Shown here piece by piece: positions 15,492 to 24,687 of a stretch of DNA of 64,000 bases. The DNA is from Alphaproteobacteria bacterium UBA1301 (GTDB lineage: Bacteria > Pseudomonadota > Alphaproteobacteria > Micropepsales > Micropepsaceae). The translations under genes and the position numbers were made by a program. The stretch is from contig DBUB01000010.1 of NCBI GenBank assembly GCA_002307725.1, forward strand, positions 310,001 through 374,000, in the 5' to 3' direction. The notes beneath the pieces were generated by a model. The model had not been told where the DNA came from, did not search any database, and saw only the letters and a program-made list of their open reading frames with translations. Every line of letters begins with the position of its first letter. Positions within the stretch are counted from its first letter, which is position 1.

Positions 15492-16580
15492 CTAACTGGT
15501 TGCGAGAATGTCCTGCACGCGCCGTCGCGGCGAAAACGGCAGCGGCGTGGCGCGGCCGAAGCGGATCACGAGGTCGGGGCGCAAATCTTTTTCCCTCGCC
15601 AACACAGCAAGGGCGGGCCGCAAACCCGCCACTTCGACCGGTTGATTGATGAAGGCACAGGCCACGCCCTGACGCGTGGCTTCGAGCAGGAAACGTTCCG
15701 CGGCGCGGCCGACTTGCACCCAGCCGTGTTTGCTGGCGTGTTCGGCAAAGAACACCGCGACACCTGCCGAGGAGTCGATTTGTGCCGCGTATTTCTCGGC
15801 CTCCGATTTTTTCTTGAAGACAAGGTCGAAGGCGGGGCGGCCGAGGAAATCGGGCAGAGCGGGACTACCGCTCGTCGCGCTATAGAGCCCGTCGCCGCGC
15901 GCCATCGCGTTGACCGGCGAGAAACGCAGCCACTGCTTCAACTCGGTGATGAAGGCGGGATTGGACATTTGCACGTCGTTGCCCGCTACCACCAGATCGC
16001 GCACGGCGTTAATCTGCTTGCGTTCGGTAATCAGTACCAGCCGCACGCCGTCGGCGCGTCCGGCCGCCGTTAGGGCCTTCAGCGTTGCCGCATCTACCGC
16101 ACTACCGTCATAAAGCGATCGTGTCGATTGCCGCCGCACGATGGTCGCGGCGAGGGGATCGGCTTTCGCTGGCCCGTTTTGCCAAGCGAAGCGAATTGCG
16201 CCGTCGTCGCGCGCCTCCAACTCACCCGGCATGCCCAGCGCCGCACCCGCAAGCACAAGGTTCTCCGCCGCGGCGCCGAGCGAGACGAAGATATGATGAT
16301 CGTCGGGATCGACCACCGGCGTGCGGCGCGAGAAATCCGGCAACAGCTCCAACGTCGTCCCGTGCGTGCGGAATGTCCAGGCTTGGGTGTTGTGGCCGTT
16401 CGGCGCCAGCGTCGCCATGCGCACGAGTTCACCGACACCGCCGGAAGGATCGAGCGGGCGGTGCAACCGGGCGGTGTAGGCCTTATAGTCGGCGAGTGCG
16501 CGATGCGCTCTGAAGACGCCGAATCCGCCAGCACCAGCCGTCACTGCTGCCGCTCCGATCAGGAAATTTCTGCGTTTCAT
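15492..16580 (-). CDS. Tat-exported nitroreductase-like (Acg-family) FMN protein
   Basis: 362 residues. The N-terminus MKRRNFLIGAAAV has a twin-arginine motif followed by a hydrophobic stretch, so export in folded, cofactor-loaded form by Tat is likely. APNGHNTQAW near residue 60 matches the A.S.HN.QPW flavin-binding block of nitroreductase-fold proteins, and a second subdomain contains DPLAATIVRRQSTRSLYDG, typical of the duplicated Acg-type nitroreductases. Substrate unknown. Convergent with the glycan-type gene before it. Confidence 0.8.
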   Translation of the reverse strand: MKRRNFLIGAAAVTAGAGGFGVFRAHRALADYKAYTARLHRPLDPSGGVGELVRMATLAPNGHNTQAWTFRTHGTTLELLPDFSRRTPVVDPDDHHIFVSLGAAAENLVLAGAALGMPGELEARDDGAIRFAWQNGPAKADPLAATIVRRQSTRSLYDGSAVDAATLKALTAAGRADGVRLVLITERKQINAVRDLVVAGNDVQMSNPAFITELKQWLRFSPVNAMARGDGLYSATSGSPALPDFLGRPAFDLVFKKKSEAEKYAAQIDSSAGVAVFFAEHASKHGWVQVGRAAERFLLEATRQGVACAFINQPVEVAGLRPALAVLAREKDLRPDLVIRFGRATPLPFSPRRRVQDILATS

Positions 16581-16755
16581 TTGGTTGCCTTCTGCCGGTC
16601 GATTGCGCTTCTAGCGCTGGGGACGGGCGAAAATGGGGTGTCAGGCATTCGGTAACGATCTTTGTGTCGCACGGCGCGGCTAAAACGGCCGTTTTTTCAG
16701 CGTAACTTAACCAAAACCGACCATGTTTTGAAGGTTTCCTCGGGGGACCGGACGC

Positions 16756-17820
16756 ATGGTTTTACGCACGCTTTTGTTGCCCTGCGCTGGGAAATCATCG
16801 CGCTATCCTGGCGTGCGTCCGAAATGGATGCTGACCATGCCGGACGGTCAACTCGCGCTGCAGCGGGCCGCCGCCAGTGTTCCGCAGGACGCCTTCGATC
16901 GCATTGTGGTGGCGGTGCGTGCCGATCACGAGGAAAAGTACGGCTGTCGCGCCCTGTTGCACCGTGGCTTTGGCGATCGTGCGGAGGTGTTGGTGCTGCC
17001 ACACGACACCCGCGGTCCGGCCGATACAGTGGCCGAGATGATCCGCCGCGCCGGCGTGACCGGCCCCTTTGCCGTCAAGGATGCCGACAGTTTTTTCGAA
17101 CCCGTGCCGCTGCCGCAGGGCAGCTTCGTCACGCTGTGCGACGTCCGCAACAACCCCGAGATGTCGAATGTCGGCGCCAAAAGCTTCGCTGTTCTGAGCG
17201 ACCAGGGTTTGGTGGTGCAGATGGTGGAGAAGTCGCTGGTCTCCAATTTCGTCAGTATCGGTCTCTATGGCGTCTCCGATGCGGCGCTGTATCTTGAGAC
17301 CTTCGCCGCGGCGGCGCACGACTGCGCCAATGGCGAGATCTTTCTTTCGCATGTGCTGAACCGCTTGGCCCGCGACGGCGAACCGGTGCGCGCACTGCAG
17401 GTCGACGATTTCATCGATGTCGGCACGCTCAAGGAGTGGCGCCGCTTCGTGCGCGGTCACGGTACGCTGGTTTGCGACCTCGACGGGGTCGTGTTCGAAA
17501 ACCACAGCCGTTATTTTCCGCCCTATTGGGACGCCGAAGACGTTCCGATCGCCGCCAATGTCGCCGAACTCAAGCGGTGGCAGAAGAAGGGCGCGCAACT
17601 CATCTTCATGACGGCGCGGCCCGAGGTTTTGCGCGCCAGGATCGAGGCGACTCTTTCCGGGCTCGGTCTTAAGCCACACGCCCTCATCATGGATTGCCTG
17701 CACGGGCGGCGTTTTCTGATCAACGATTACGCCGGCTCCAATCCGCATCCGACGGCGGTGGCCATCAACCTCCACCGCAACGCGCCGGTCCTGTCCGATC
17801 TGCTGGCAGAGTGGTTATGA
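16756..17820 (+). CDS. Sugar nucleotidyltransferase fused to a HAD-type phosphatase domain
   Basis: 354 residues. N-terminal half: nucleotidyltransferase fold with LLPCAGKSSRYPGVRPKWM, the G-x-S-x-R...PK signature, and metal-binding KDADSFF near 108-114. C-terminal half (from about 236): HAD-superfamily domain with catalytic DLDGVVFEN (Asp241, Asp243), a FMTAR motif II and a late NDYAGSNP acidic block. The fusion would make an activated sugar or alcohol phosphate and process a phosphorylated intermediate. Its stop overlaps the next start (ATGA at 17817), so it leads a coupled three-gene operon. Confidence 0.8.
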   Translation: MVLRTLLLPCAGKSSRYPGVRPKWMLTMPDGQLALQRAAASVPQDAFDRIVVAVRADHEEKYGCRALLHRGFGDRAEVLVLPHDTRGPADTVAEMIRRAGVTGPFAVKDADSFFEPVPLPQGSFVTLCDVRNNPEMSNVGAKSFAVLSDQGLVVQMVEKSLVSNFVSIGLYGVSDAALYLETFAAAAHDCANGEIFLSHVLNRLARDGEPVRALQVDDFIDVGTLKEWRRFVRGHGTLVCDLDGVVFENHSRYFPPYWDAEDVPIAANVAELKRWQKKGAQLIFMTARPEVLRARIEATLSGLGLKPHALIMDCLHGRRFLINDYAGSNPHPTAVAINLHRNAPVLSDLLAEWL

Positions 17821-18749
17821 GCGTCAGGCAGCAATCAGTCCTGACCACGCCCCGGCCACCGGTCCGCGCGCCGCAACCCGCCTCTGCGCCGCAGGGGGAG
17901 GAGGCCTACCGCTTCTCCGGTCACTCCGGTGCGCAGCTGGTGCTTCTGCGCCGCGGCAGACGTCATGTGGTGCGCAAGACGTCGGCATCCCCAGCGCAGA
18001 ACGCGCGTCTTCTCGCCCAGGCCGAGCAGCAACGGCAGTTCTTTTTCTCCGGCATTCCGGTGCCGCGGATTTTAGAAACCGGCACCAACGAAGCGGCTCT
18101 TGCCTATTTTGAAATGGAATATGTTCCCGGCCAAACCGTCGCCAATATCGTCGCTGAGGCTATGCCGCTCGATCCGGCGCCGGTGGAAGATGCCTTGACG
18201 CGGCTGTTCGATTTCTTGCACCTGACCGCATCCGGCACCATTCCGGTCATGGCGTTTATCGCCAAGATTGAGCAGATTGCCGCCTGCGAGAGTGAGGTCT
18301 GCCGCGTCCATCATGCGGAGATTGCGCGCGCCGCAACGCGCCTGTCGCGTCTCGACTGGAGCGGCATTCCACAATCGGCCGGTCACGGCGACCTGACGCT
18401 CGAGAACATCATGGTCTCGCCGGAGCGGGGTGTCGTCTTCATCGATTGCGACGAGTGTTTTTCATCGTCCTATTGGCTCGATGCTGGCAAGCTGTTCCAG
18501 GATGTCGCCGGCCATTGGTGCCTGCGCGCGCTTTACCGCCATAACGGTCCCGCACTCGTCAATGCCGTCCAGCAGATCAAGGTGCTGAAGGCGCCTTTGC
18601 TAAGACTGGCCGGGAAAATTGATTCCGCCTTGCCGAACCGGCTGTCCCAACTCGCTGCGCTCCATCTCTTCCGCACCCTGCCTTACATCCATGAGGCGGC
18701 GGTGGCCGGCTTTGTCCTCAAACGCCTGGAAATGGTACTTTCGTCATGA
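17817..18749 (+). CDS. APH/choline-kinase-fold phosphotransferase
   Basis: 310 residues from the ATG that overlaps the previous TGA. It carries the kinase-like catalytic block HGDLTLENIMV (His190, Asp192, Asn197) and the metal-binding FIDCDE (Asp210, Asp212), plus a FEMEYVPGQT hinge, as in aminoglycoside phosphotransferases and choline/sugar kinases. With a nucleotidyltransferase upstream and a glycan-type protein downstream, the substrate is more likely a sugar or alcohol destined for a surface polymer than an antibiotic. Coupled to both neighbours. Confidence 0.8.
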   Translation: MSVRQQSVLTTPRPPVRAPQPASAPQGEEAYRFSGHSGAQLVLLRRGRRHVVRKTSASPAQNARLLAQAEQQRQFFFSGIPVPRILETGTNEAALAYFEMEYVPGQTVANIVAEAMPLDPAPVEDALTRLFDFLHLTASGTIPVMAFIAKIEQIAACESEVCRVHHAEIARAATRLSRLDWSGIPQSAGHGDLTLENIMVSPERGVVFIDCDECFSSSYWLDAGKLFQDVAGHWCLRALYRHNGPALVNAVQQIKVLKAPLLRLAGKIDSALPNRLSQLAALHLFRTLPYIHEAAVAGFVLKRLEMVLSS

Positions 18750-19879
18750 CCACTGCCATCGTTACTGGTTTCACCGTGCATGGGCCGCTGATGCGCGAGA
18801 GTTTCGCGCCGCTCGTTTCATTGCGCCGGGCGGGCGTGCTCGACCGTGTTCTCTACGTAACCTGGGACATAAGCGAGATCGATGCCTATGTCGCGCCCGC
18901 CCTGGAGTGGCCCGAGGTCGAGGTCGTTCGCATTCCGCCGCCGCAGGTAAAGGGGACGCCGCGCTGCAAAGGATTCATCTATCAATCCCGCAATCTTGCC
19001 GCCGCGCTGAAGCTGGTGGCGGATCCTGGCGAACTGGTCTTCAAAATGCGGCCTGATTTCCTGATCGACGAGGCCTTTCTGGCCGACAAGATCGCAAATT
19101 TTGACCGTTGGCGCGTCGCGCCGGATTTTTCGCATCGCATTCCCATTGCGATGCCGCCGTCACCGTTCAAAGCGCGCATCTGGGTGCCGTGGGCGGACGC
19201 CAGTGCACCGTTCTTTATCGAGGATGCGGCGTTCATGGGGCTCGCCGGCGATCTCGCACTACTCGCCAATCCGGTAGCGGATGAGATGGTGCTGTATTGC
19301 GGTGACGCCGATTCCGTCAACGTCGCGCATGTCCTGCGTTTCGCCATACCGTTCCTGGCGGATTATCCGATCTTCACGCGCTATCTCACCGAATTTCATC
19401 TGTTCCGCATGGAGCAACGTTACCGCGTTACGCTGGCACCGCTGTCCGCCAACGATCCCTATTTCTGGCATATGGCCGTAGCCAGCGCCTGGATCCTGGC
19501 GACCAGCTTCCATGTCGATTGCGGCCGCCAGGGACAATTGCATCTGGTGGGTTCGGCTACGGCGCTTCAGGGCATCAACCTGCCGGTCAACGATCTTCTC
19601 ACCTACGTTATCTACAAAGATGTTGAAATCTGGCGCAAGCTCGAAGAGCCCGGTACGTTCCTGCCTTTGCTGTTCCGTCTGGGCGGACGGCTAATGGACG
19701 ACGATTGGCAATACAGACTGTTCTCCGGACCGGTCGAGCAGGGCTTCACTTATGAAAACCTGCTCGCCATCCTGCAAAATCTGAACCGCTATCGCACCGG
19801 CGTCCTGAGCGCGTTGGAGAATACCTATTACGACGCGCTTAAAGCGAACTACCGCGAATTTCCCCAACAGGCCGCGTGA
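18746..19879 (+). CDS. Putative glycan-biosynthesis protein (WavE-like)
   Basis: 377 residues, overlapping the kinase gene by 4 bases (ATGA). The N-terminus MTTAIVTGFTVHGPLMRES has a nucleotide-binding-like beta-turn-alpha, and LVFKMRPDFLID near 95-106 resembles the K.R.D block of WavE-type lipopolysaccharide proteins. The remainder is aromatic-rich and soluble. It closes the operon and is followed by a dispersed 71-bp repeat. The WavE similarity is a motif-level impression. Confidence 0.6.
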   Translation: MTTAIVTGFTVHGPLMRESFAPLVSLRRAGVLDRVLYVTWDISEIDAYVAPALEWPEVEVVRIPPPQVKGTPRCKGFIYQSRNLAAALKLVADPGELVFKMRPDFLIDEAFLADKIANFDRWRVAPDFSHRIPIAMPPSPFKARIWVPWADASAPFFIEDAAFMGLAGDLALLANPVADEMVLYCGDADSVNVAHVLRFAIPFLADYPIFTRYLTEFHLFRMEQRYRVTLAPLSANDPYFWHMAVASAWILATSFHVDCGRQGQLHLVGSATALQGINLPVNDLLTYVIYKDVEIWRKLEEPGTFLPLLFRLGGRLMDDDWQYRLFSGPVEQGFTYENLLAILQNLNRYRTGVLSALENTYYDALKANYREFPQQAA

Positions 19880-19896
19880 CGACAGCAACGCGTGTT

Positions 19897-19967
19897 GCTC
19901 TAGATTCTTTGATTGTCGCGCTTCATGGCCGAAAACCGGATTCCACTTTTCGGTGAAGCGCTCTAGA
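19897..19967. repeat. Dispersed 71-bp repeat, copy 1 (supplies a stop codon)
   Basis: Ends in TCTAGA on both sides; inside are TTGTCGCGCTT, GAAAACCGGATTCCACTTTT and GAAGCGCTCTAGA. The copy at 52061-52132 is in opposite orientation. The right end overlaps the 3' end of the phosphodiesterase gene and provides its TAG stop (19963-19965). Confidence 0.85.
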
Positions 19968-21276
19968 ACAGCGGTTTGCCGTCGGCTTTGGGCAGCGGCA
20001 CTTCCAGGATTTTTGCCAGCGTCGGGGCGATGTCGCGCATGTCGATCTCGCCGAGTTTCTTGGCTTTGATGCCGGGACCGGCAATCATGAACGTGGCGCG
20101 CATTTCCTTGTTGTCGGGGAAATAGCCGTGCGTTCCTTTCAGCGTCCAGGCTTTCGAAATTGTGAAGCTGGAGCTGCCGGAATAGCCGATCTTGAAATCG
20201 ACCCAGAACGCCGCGTTCGGCGCACCGCCGCGCTCCGTAATGCCTTTCTTGTCGATGAAGCGCGCGACGCCGGAATTGGGATCGGCGGCAAGTTTCTTAA
20301 GCACCTCCACCACCTTCGCCTTCACCGCTTCGTCGTTGGGGTTCTTCAGTACGATGGCCGCCGAACCGCCGGCGTTCCAGGGATAAGCGTCCCACGATAC
20401 GAGCTTACCGTGCTCGTCGAGCTTGATCAGCCCGGCGTCGGCGAATGCCTGATTGAGATAGACGCCGGCATGCACCGGCGCAAAGCCGTGGTCGGAGACG
20501 ATGGCGATGGTCACGGTGGGATCGGCCGCTTTCGCCGCGGTGATCAGTTTGCCGACGTCGGCATCGAGACTTTCCAGCGCCTGCTTTGATTTCTCCGTAT
20601 CCGGACCAAACTCGTGTTGATAATTGTCGAGACTGACCAGATGCACGGTCATGAACTCAGGTTTGTTGTCGGCGATGATCTGGATGGCATAGGCGGTGCG
20701 CGCCACGTCATGTACGGGGTCCTCGCCGAACAGCGCGCCGAGCGGCACTTTGGTTTCCTTCTCGAGCTTGCCCACCAGACCTGGTGTGGCCACGGCGCGC
20801 AAGATCTTGAGGTCTTCGGCATTCTGCGCCCGCCAGTATTCCGGCACGTTATAGTCGATCGACAGCGCACCGACCGACACCGGCCAACCGACCGAACCAA
20901 CCACGCTGCTCTTCTCATGCACCGCGTCCCACAGCGTCGGCACGCGAATGTCCTCAGCGTACCAATACCAGCCTTGCAGGTTCTTGCCGGTGGGATCGAA
21001 CACCTCGTTGTTGCCGACGCCATGCTTGTCGGGCCACACGCCGGTAATCAGCGTGGTGTGATCGGGATAGGTGACGGTCGGCAGCACATTCTTGACGCCG
21101 CTGGCATAGGCGCTTTGCTGCAGGAAGGCGGTGAGGTTGGGCAGATTGAGCCCCTTCTTTTTGGCCTCGATCACATCGGCGGGACGCAGCCCGTCGAGCG
21201 AGATCATCAATACCGGTCCGGCCTCGGCCGCTCCGGCCAGAAGCGTGAAGGCAAGCAAAGCGGCGCGTAATTTCAT
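19963..21276 (-). CDS. Secreted type I phosphodiesterase / nucleotide pyrophosphatase
   Basis: 437 residues from ATG 21276 (MKLRAALLAF signal peptide, AEA cleavage region; AGGGG ribosome site). Alkaline-phosphatase superfamily: metal Asp28 in MISLDGLRP, the nucleophilic Thr69 in PTVTYPDHTTLITG, SLDNYQHEFGP, SDHGFAP and GTHGYFPD near the end, all typical of ectonucleotide pyrophosphatase/phosphodiesterases. It acts in the periplasm on phosphodiester or nucleotide substrates. The stop codon is provided by a dispersed repeat, so the original C-terminus may have been slightly different. Confidence 0.88.
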   Translation of the reverse strand: MKLRAALLAFTLLAGAAEAGPVLMISLDGLRPADVIEAKKKGLNLPNLTAFLQQSAYASGVKNVLPTVTYPDHTTLITGVWPDKHGVGNNEVFDPTGKNLQGWYWYAEDIRVPTLWDAVHEKSSVVGSVGWPVSVGALSIDYNVPEYWRAQNAEDLKILRAVATPGLVGKLEKETKVPLGALFGEDPVHDVARTAYAIQIIADNKPEFMTVHLVSLDNYQHEFGPDTEKSKQALESLDADVGKLITAAKAADPTVTIAIVSDHGFAPVHAGVYLNQAFADAGLIKLDEHGKLVSWDAYPWNAGGSAAIVLKNPNDEAVKAKVVEVLKKLAADPNSGVARFIDKKGITERGGAPNAAFWVDFKIGYSGSSSFTISKAWTLKGTHGYFPDNKEMRATFMIAGPGIKAKKLGEIDMRDIAPTLAKILEVPLPKADGKPLF

Positions 21277-21488
21277 CGGATCAACCCCTGTATGACTCGC
21301 AAGGCGTGATCTTTGACTCACGAGTGTGACAGTCCCGCATCATAGTGCGGTTGAATCTGTGCCTGGTTGGACTTATCGGCGCAGACCGGGGCGCCGCGCA
21401 TGCCGCCGGACCGTCATTTGGTGAACTTGCTGTAAGCTTGCCGGTCCGCCGCTGCCTGCATACAGTCCGCCCAAACAGGAGACTCATC

Positions 21489-21995
21489 ATGTCTATTTCC
21501 ATGTATACGGCGTCTGTCCCGGTCTACGAGCAGTTTCTCACCGCGCTGGCGGGCGTGTTGAAAAAGGCCGAGGCGCATTGCGCCGCCAAGAAGATCGATC
21601 CCTCCGTGCTGGTGACGGCGCGGCTTTATCCCGACATGTTTGCGCTCGCCCGCCAGGTGCAGATCGCCACCGATCACGCCAAAGGCTCGGTCGCACGGCT
21701 CGCCGGCGTCGAGGTTCCAAGCTTCGCCGATACCGAAGCGACCTTCGAGGAGTTACAGGCGCGTATCGCCAAGACGCTCGATTATGTGAAGGGCTTTAAG
21801 CCCGCCCAGATCGACGGCTCCGACGACAAGGACATCGTGCTCGAAATGCGTACCAGCAAACTCGAACTCAAGGGCGCCGATTACCTCACGCGCTTTGCGC
21901 TGCCGAACTTCTTCTTCCACGTCACCACCGCCTACGCCATCCTGCGCCACGCCGGCGTCGAAATCGGCAAACGCGATTTCATGGGCGGGAAGTAA
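21489..21995 (+). CDS. DUF1993 family protein
   Basis: 168 residues; ATG 21489 follows CAGGAG at good spacing. It starts MSISMYTASVPVYEQFLTAL and ends with LTRFALPNFFFHVTTAYAIL and a KRDFMG tail, the hallmark of DUF1993 (a DinB-like four-helix bundle). No biochemical role is established for the family. Monocistronic, followed by a palindromic repeat. Confidence 0.85.
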   Translation: MSISMYTASVPVYEQFLTALAGVLKKAEAHCAAKKIDPSVLVTARLYPDMFALARQVQIATDHAKGSVARLAGVEVPSFADTEATFEELQARIAKTLDYVKGFKPAQIDGSDDKDIVLEMRTSKLELKGADYLTRFALPNFFFHVTTAYAILRHAGVEIGKRDFMGGK

Positions 21996-22002
21996 GCCCG
22001 TT

Positions 22003-22183
22003 TGTCATCCCCGGCTGACCCGGCGTAGCGCGGAGCGCGAAGACGGGGAAGGACCCAGGTCATGAAAAAGGCACGACGTCCGAGAAGATGCCGTGCCTTC
22101 TTTCTATCTGTGGAGTTGTTCTGCCACCTGGGTTTTCTTCCCCTTTGATCGCGCCTCCGCGCGATCTTCGGCCGGGAATGACA
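22003..22183. repeat. MITE-like palindromic element, copy A
   Basis: 181 bases with terminal inverted repeats TGTCATCCCCGGC (left) and GCCGGGAATGACA (right), inner inverted GGACCCAGGT/CCACCTGGG, and a central hairpin around AAGGCACG...CGTGCCTT. It fills the gap between two convergent genes and could act as a bidirectional terminator. Copy B is at 54776-54951 and a relative is at 44157-44280. Confidence 0.8.
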
Positions 22184-22191
22184 GTTGGGGT

Positions 22192-23049
22192 TTAGCCTCT
22201 TGCCGCCTTGTCCAGCGTCGCGAATTCTTCGTCGTTGAGCACGATGTCGGCGGCGGCGACGTTTTCTTCCAGATGCGCGACTTTGCTGGTGCCGGGGATC
22301 GGCAGCATTACCGGGCTGCGTTTCAAGACCCACGCCAGCGCGATCTGGCTCGGCGCCGCCTTGTGTTTCTTGGCGATAGCATCGAGCACCGTACCGGGCT
22401 TGGCCAGATCGCCCGCCGCCAGCGGGAACCATGGAATGAACCCGATTCCGTTCTTGGTGCAGTAATCGAGCACCGCTTCGCTGGTACGGTCGGCGAGATT
22501 GTAGCGGTTTTGCACAGTGGCGACCGGGAACACGGCGCGGGCCGCTTCGATTTCCGCGACTGACACTTCCGACAGGCCCGCAAAGCGGATCACGCCGTCG
22601 TCAATCAGCGATTTGATGGCGGCGAATTGTTCGCTGCGCGGCACGTTTGGATCGATACGATGGAGTTGCCATAGATCGATCCGTTTCACGCCCAGACGGC
22701 GGCGGCTAAGATGGGCTTCCTGGATCAGGTAATCGGGCCGCCCGAGCGGGTTCCATACGCCGGGGCCGGGCCGCACCAGTCCGCCCTTGGTGGCGATGAC
22801 GAGGCCGGAATAGGGATGCAGCGTCTCGCGGATCAGTTCTTCGGAGACCGACGGCCCGTAGGAATCAGCGGTGTCGATGAAGGTAATGCCGAGTTCGGGA
22901 ATGCGCTTCAGGGTGCGGCGTGCTTCCGCCGGGTCTGCGGGATCGCCCCAGATGCCCGGTCCGGTGATGCGCATGGCGCCGAAGCCGAGCCGGACAATCT
23001 CGAGTTCCCCGCCGATTTTGAAGGTGCCTGATTTTGCCGCATCGACCAT
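22192..23049 (-). CDS. Aldo/keto reductase
   Basis: 285-residue (beta/alpha)8 NADPH-dependent oxidoreductase. The catalytic tetrad is Asp59 and Tyr64 (FIDTADSYG), Lys88 (IATKGG) and His130 (WQLHRID). QNRYNL and PIPGTSKVAHLEENV are the usual cofactor-binding blocks. The closest group by motif is the YajO/YghZ-like oxidoreductases, but the physiological carbonyl substrate is unknown. Confidence 0.92.
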   Translation of the reverse strand: MVDAAKSGTFKIGGELEIVRLGFGAMRITGPGIWGDPADPAEARRTLKRIPELGITFIDTADSYGPSVSEELIRETLHPYSGLVIATKGGLVRPGPGVWNPLGRPDYLIQEAHLSRRRLGVKRIDLWQLHRIDPNVPRSEQFAAIKSLIDDGVIRFAGLSEVSVAEIEAARAVFPVATVQNRYNLADRTSEAVLDYCTKNGIGFIPWFPLAAGDLAKPGTVLDAIAKKHKAAPSQIALAWVLKRSPVMLPIPGTSKVAHLEENVAAADIVLNDEEFATLDKAARG

Positions 23050-23124
23050 GTCTCGACTCCGAAATCGTTACCCCAACAGCAAATGGATCCAGCCGCGATC
23101 CGGTTCAAGCACGAATTTATGCCG

Positions 23125-24687
23125 CTACGACACGCGACGTATGCGCAAGGCCATATACTGCCGTTGCGGCAGCGGCACGGCGCGATCGGCGGTGAAACTG
23201 TACTCGTCGGCTTTGCGCAGCGTGAAGGTGCCTGGCACGCCCGCGACCGTCATATTCCAGGTGTCAATCACGTCCACCGCAAAGCTTTGGCCCGCGGTCA
23301 CGCCGTCCTTGGGTAGCACAAACGGCCACTCCCTCGGCGTCTCGCAGCCGAAATAGCGCAGGTAATACCGCCCCGGCACGCCGCCGAGGTGGCGGTCCTG
23401 CCACTTGTCGATCGGATCGATGGCGAGTGGGCCTTCTTCGATGATCTTTTTGAAGAACGCCAGCCGCGCCGGGCTCTCGCCCCTAAGTAGGCCGCCTTCG
23501 CCGAGGAACATGCGGTGCTCGTTATCTTCGATCGCTTCGCCGTGGCCGACATAAGTTCCGCCAATGGTTCCGGCCCAGACGCGCCGTACCATCTCTTTGC
23601 CGGAAAGATTGCCCCAGCGCTTGGCGATGTTGCCTTCGTATTTGACTTCGTCGAACACCACCGGTTTGCGCCAGACATCGCGATAGAGCATCGCGCGGGC
23701 ATCGTCTTCCACCGCCGATCCGTTCTGCAAACTCGCGTGCGTCACCCACGGCTTGTTGTTGTCGTAGATCTTGTGGAGATTATGGATCGAGCGCAGGTGG
23801 CCGTAAGGATCGCCCGCGCGCACCACCTGGAACAGGCGGTCGAAATCGGCTTCGGTCTTGGCCTTGATGATATCGTACTCGTTGGCGAGCGACCACCATA
23901 CGTTGCGATAGGCTGAAAGCCGCGCGATCAAATAGGAGAGATAGCGCTCGTCCACCTCCGGCGGCATGGCATCGAAACCCCATTTGCCGCCATCGTAGGG
24001 GTGGAACAGGATGATGTCGGCTTCAATGCTTAAGTCGCGCAACCGGCCCACGAAATATTCCAGCCGGCGGAAGAAGGCGGGATTGAAGCGGGTGAAGTCC
24101 CACGCGTGTGGCGTACCAACGAACGGGTAGAGCGGGATGCCAGCGGTATCGCCGTTGGGAAACACCGCAAAGCGCAGTTTGTTGAAGGGTGCGGCGGCCA
24201 GCGTCTTCAACGTCAAGGCGCATTGCACGTCGCTTTGGTGCGTCCAGGCATACGACGTGGTGCCGAACGGGAAATAGGGCGCGCCGTCGGCATAAGCGAA
24301 GTGGAACGTGTTTGCGACCGCCACCGGCCCGTGATTGTGCGGGCTCGCTGGCAGGGCGGCGAACGTGCCGGTCTTGCCGTCAAGCTCGCGCGCATTGGAG
24401 GTGGTGCGAAAACGCCAATTGCCGGGACGGTCGGGCATGAAACGGATGCGCCAGACGCCGTCGCCGTCATAGAAGCCTGCCGCTTCTTGCAACTTGCTGC
24501 CGCATTCGAAAATACCCGACAGCGCGATGTCGCGGAACGGATTGCCGTGTTTCGGTCCCGTGAGCGCGGTTTCGAACACGCTCCATTGCTCGATCTTCGC
24601 AGGCGGCCGCGGCGAAAGCCCGAAGGCCGGTGCGGCGAAGGCGGCAGTGCCGAGCGTAAGGGCTGTGCGGCGGGAGATGTGGGGCAA
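23125..24687 (-). CDS. Tat-exported DUF5060/DUF4038-type glycoside hydrolase
   Basis: 520 residues from a TTG start (24687); no ATG or GTG with a better ribosome site is visible. ISRRTALTLG followed by a hydrophobic run is a Tat-like signal. An N-terminal beta-sandwich (35-115, DUF5060-like: KHGNPFRDI, DGDGVWRIRFMPDRPGNW) precedes a TIM-barrel with putative acid/base Glu270 (SLANEYD) and nucleophile Glu347 (VFDEVKYEG), then a small C-terminal beta domain (DUF5605-like). Related enzymes act on plant side-chain sugars such as apiose or rhamnose; the exact linkage cannot be read from sequence. Confidence 0.82.
   Translation of the reverse strand: MPHISRRTALTLGTAAFAAPAFGLSPRPPAKIEQWSVFETALTGPKHGNPFRDIALSGIFECGSKLQEAAGFYDGDGVWRIRFMPDRPGNWRFRTTSNARELDGKTGTFAALPASPHNHGPVAVANTFHFAYADGAPYFPFGTTSYAWTHQSDVQCALTLKTLAAAPFNKLRFAVFPNGDTAGIPLYPFVGTPHAWDFTRFNPAFFRRLEYFVGRLRDLSIEADIILFHPYDGGKWGFDAMPPEVDERYLSYLIARLSAYRNVWWSLANEYDIIKAKTEADFDRLFQVVRAGDPYGHLRSIHNLHKIYDNNKPWVTHASLQNGSAVEDDARAMLYRDVWRKPVVFDEVKYEGNIAKRWGNLSGKEMVRRVWAGTIGGTYVGHGEAIEDNEHRMFLGEGGLLRGESPARLAFFKKIIEEGPLAIDPIDKWQDRHLGGVPGRYYLRYFGCETPREWPFVLPKDGVTAGQSFAVDVIDTWNMTVAGVPGTFTLRKADEYSFTADRAVPLPQRQYMALRIRRVS

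Noticed and set aside
17817..18749. APH-fold kinase as an antibiotic resistance gene
   Set aside because: It is translationally coupled within a glycan-type operon and lacks the features of any specific aminoglycoside phosphotransferase class.
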